This document shows positions 63,353 to 64,000 of a stretch of 64,000 bases of DNA, in pieces. Position 1 is the first letter of the stretch. Every line of letters starts with the position of its first letter. This stretch comes from Paragonimus westermani (Eukaryota > Platyhelminthes > Trematoda > Plagiorchiida > Troglotrematidae): NCBI GenBank assembly GCA_008508345.1, contig QNGE01000995.1:114621-178620 (forward strand). The letters run 5' to 3'. Under the pieces are notes generated by a model. The model did not search any database. It was not told the origin of the DNA and saw only the letters and a list, made by a program, of their open reading frames with translations. Position numbers and translations under genes: made by a program.

Positions 63353-64000
63353 TTACGCAAAATCTATATTGCCCTTGTACTCAGCTTGAAAACAGCAGTA
63401 TGAATACTGTATAACAAGTAATATGTCGTAAACATTGATCCAATGGTGATCTGAAGATACACCGGAAACGTTCTCAAGAACGTAGCAAGGATTCGTGTGT
63501 TACAGTAACAGATATTTGTCAAGTGAAGGAGTGTGTTAAACGTGATCACAAGCTAAATTTATCACAAAATGTGTACAACGTTCTAATTTGCTCCGCTTGG
63601 AAAATTGTCACCTTAAAACTAGTTAAAAGTGGTCTGAATGTACTGAGTTAAACCATAGATAGCTTCTTCTTGGAACGCTAATTATGAAGTGATGTTCTGT
63701 TCTTTCGTCAATGAAAGTCCAAGACCTCCCATAAATGCGCAGTGCACAACCAGTTTTGTTGTGTGAAATCACCGTGCATAAGGTGATTGAATAGCAATCA
63801 ATGAACACGAATTCTCTTCGTTAAAATACCAGTTTCTTCAACTAATATGTCCATCCCGTACGTGTACCCGAACGGATACATTCACTGAAAAGTAGACATA
63901 AATTTTAATGTTGGCTCGGTCTACGGTCGAGAAGATGCGTTTTTCCAATTGTCGGCTTTCCTGGATGCGTGCACTACATTGAGGAATACCTTCAAGTGTC
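63353..64000. other. No feature recognised
   Basis: Two short minus-strand frames (61 codons each) without motifs are all that is present. Confidence 0.5.

Noticed and set aside
1..64000. Possibility of prokaryotic or viral DNA, operons or a CRISPR array
   Set aside because: There are no long tightly packed frames, no ribosome-binding-site pattern and no regularly spaced repeats. SINE and Penelope-like content indicates a eukaryotic genome.

Overview
No protein-coding gene, rRNA gene or intact tRNA gene can be recognised in this window. The sequence is AT-rich. Open frames are short: the longest runs 174 codons, about what a window this size would give by chance. What can be read is repeat debris. 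This looks like non-coding DNA (intergenic or a very large intron) from a repeat-rich eukaryote. A flatworm, probably a trematode, is my best guess. It rests on two signals: a tRNA-derived short repeat that carries a hammerhead ribozyme (the best-known comparable case is schistosome SM-alpha) and Penelope-like retroelement fragments. The species is not determined.

The main structure is one dispersed repeat family, called HHR-SINE here. Its parts, in order, are a 5' module, a linker, a tRNA-like head with A and B boxes, a hammerhead ribozyme, and a tail. The reference copy lies at 49.24-49.77 kb on the plus strand and its ribozyme core is intact (49633-49677). Decayed relatives lie at 1-200 (minus, cut by the window edge), 2.47-2.73 kb (plus), 4.17-4.48 kb (minus), 11.13-11.35 kb (minus), 40.49-40.90 kb (plus, probably two heads in tandem), 52.10-52.37 kb (plus) and 56.34-56.45 kb (minus). 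One is also embedded in both arms of the 6-7 kb palindrome. Two further tRNA-like sequences, at 35.8 and 44.1 kb, may be other SINEs.

The second structure is a 1.39 kb palindrome at 5992-7377. Two equal 557-nt arms are identical except for the outermost ~30 nt. They flank a 272-nt spacer that holds a frameshifted Penelope-like reverse transcriptase fragment and ends in the only N of the window. Clean arms beside a decayed spacer point to either an assembly artefact or a very recent inverted duplication. A second Penelope-like fragment (RT C-terminal region) lies at about 9.60-9.85 kb.

The rest, including the long stretches 11.35-21.1, 21.2-35.8, 35.9-40.5, 44.2-49.2 and 52.4-59.7 kb, shows no feature I can support apart from a TTG microsatellite at 21.13 kb. 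Everything was read by eye, so repeat boundaries are approximate and more old copies are likely to exist.
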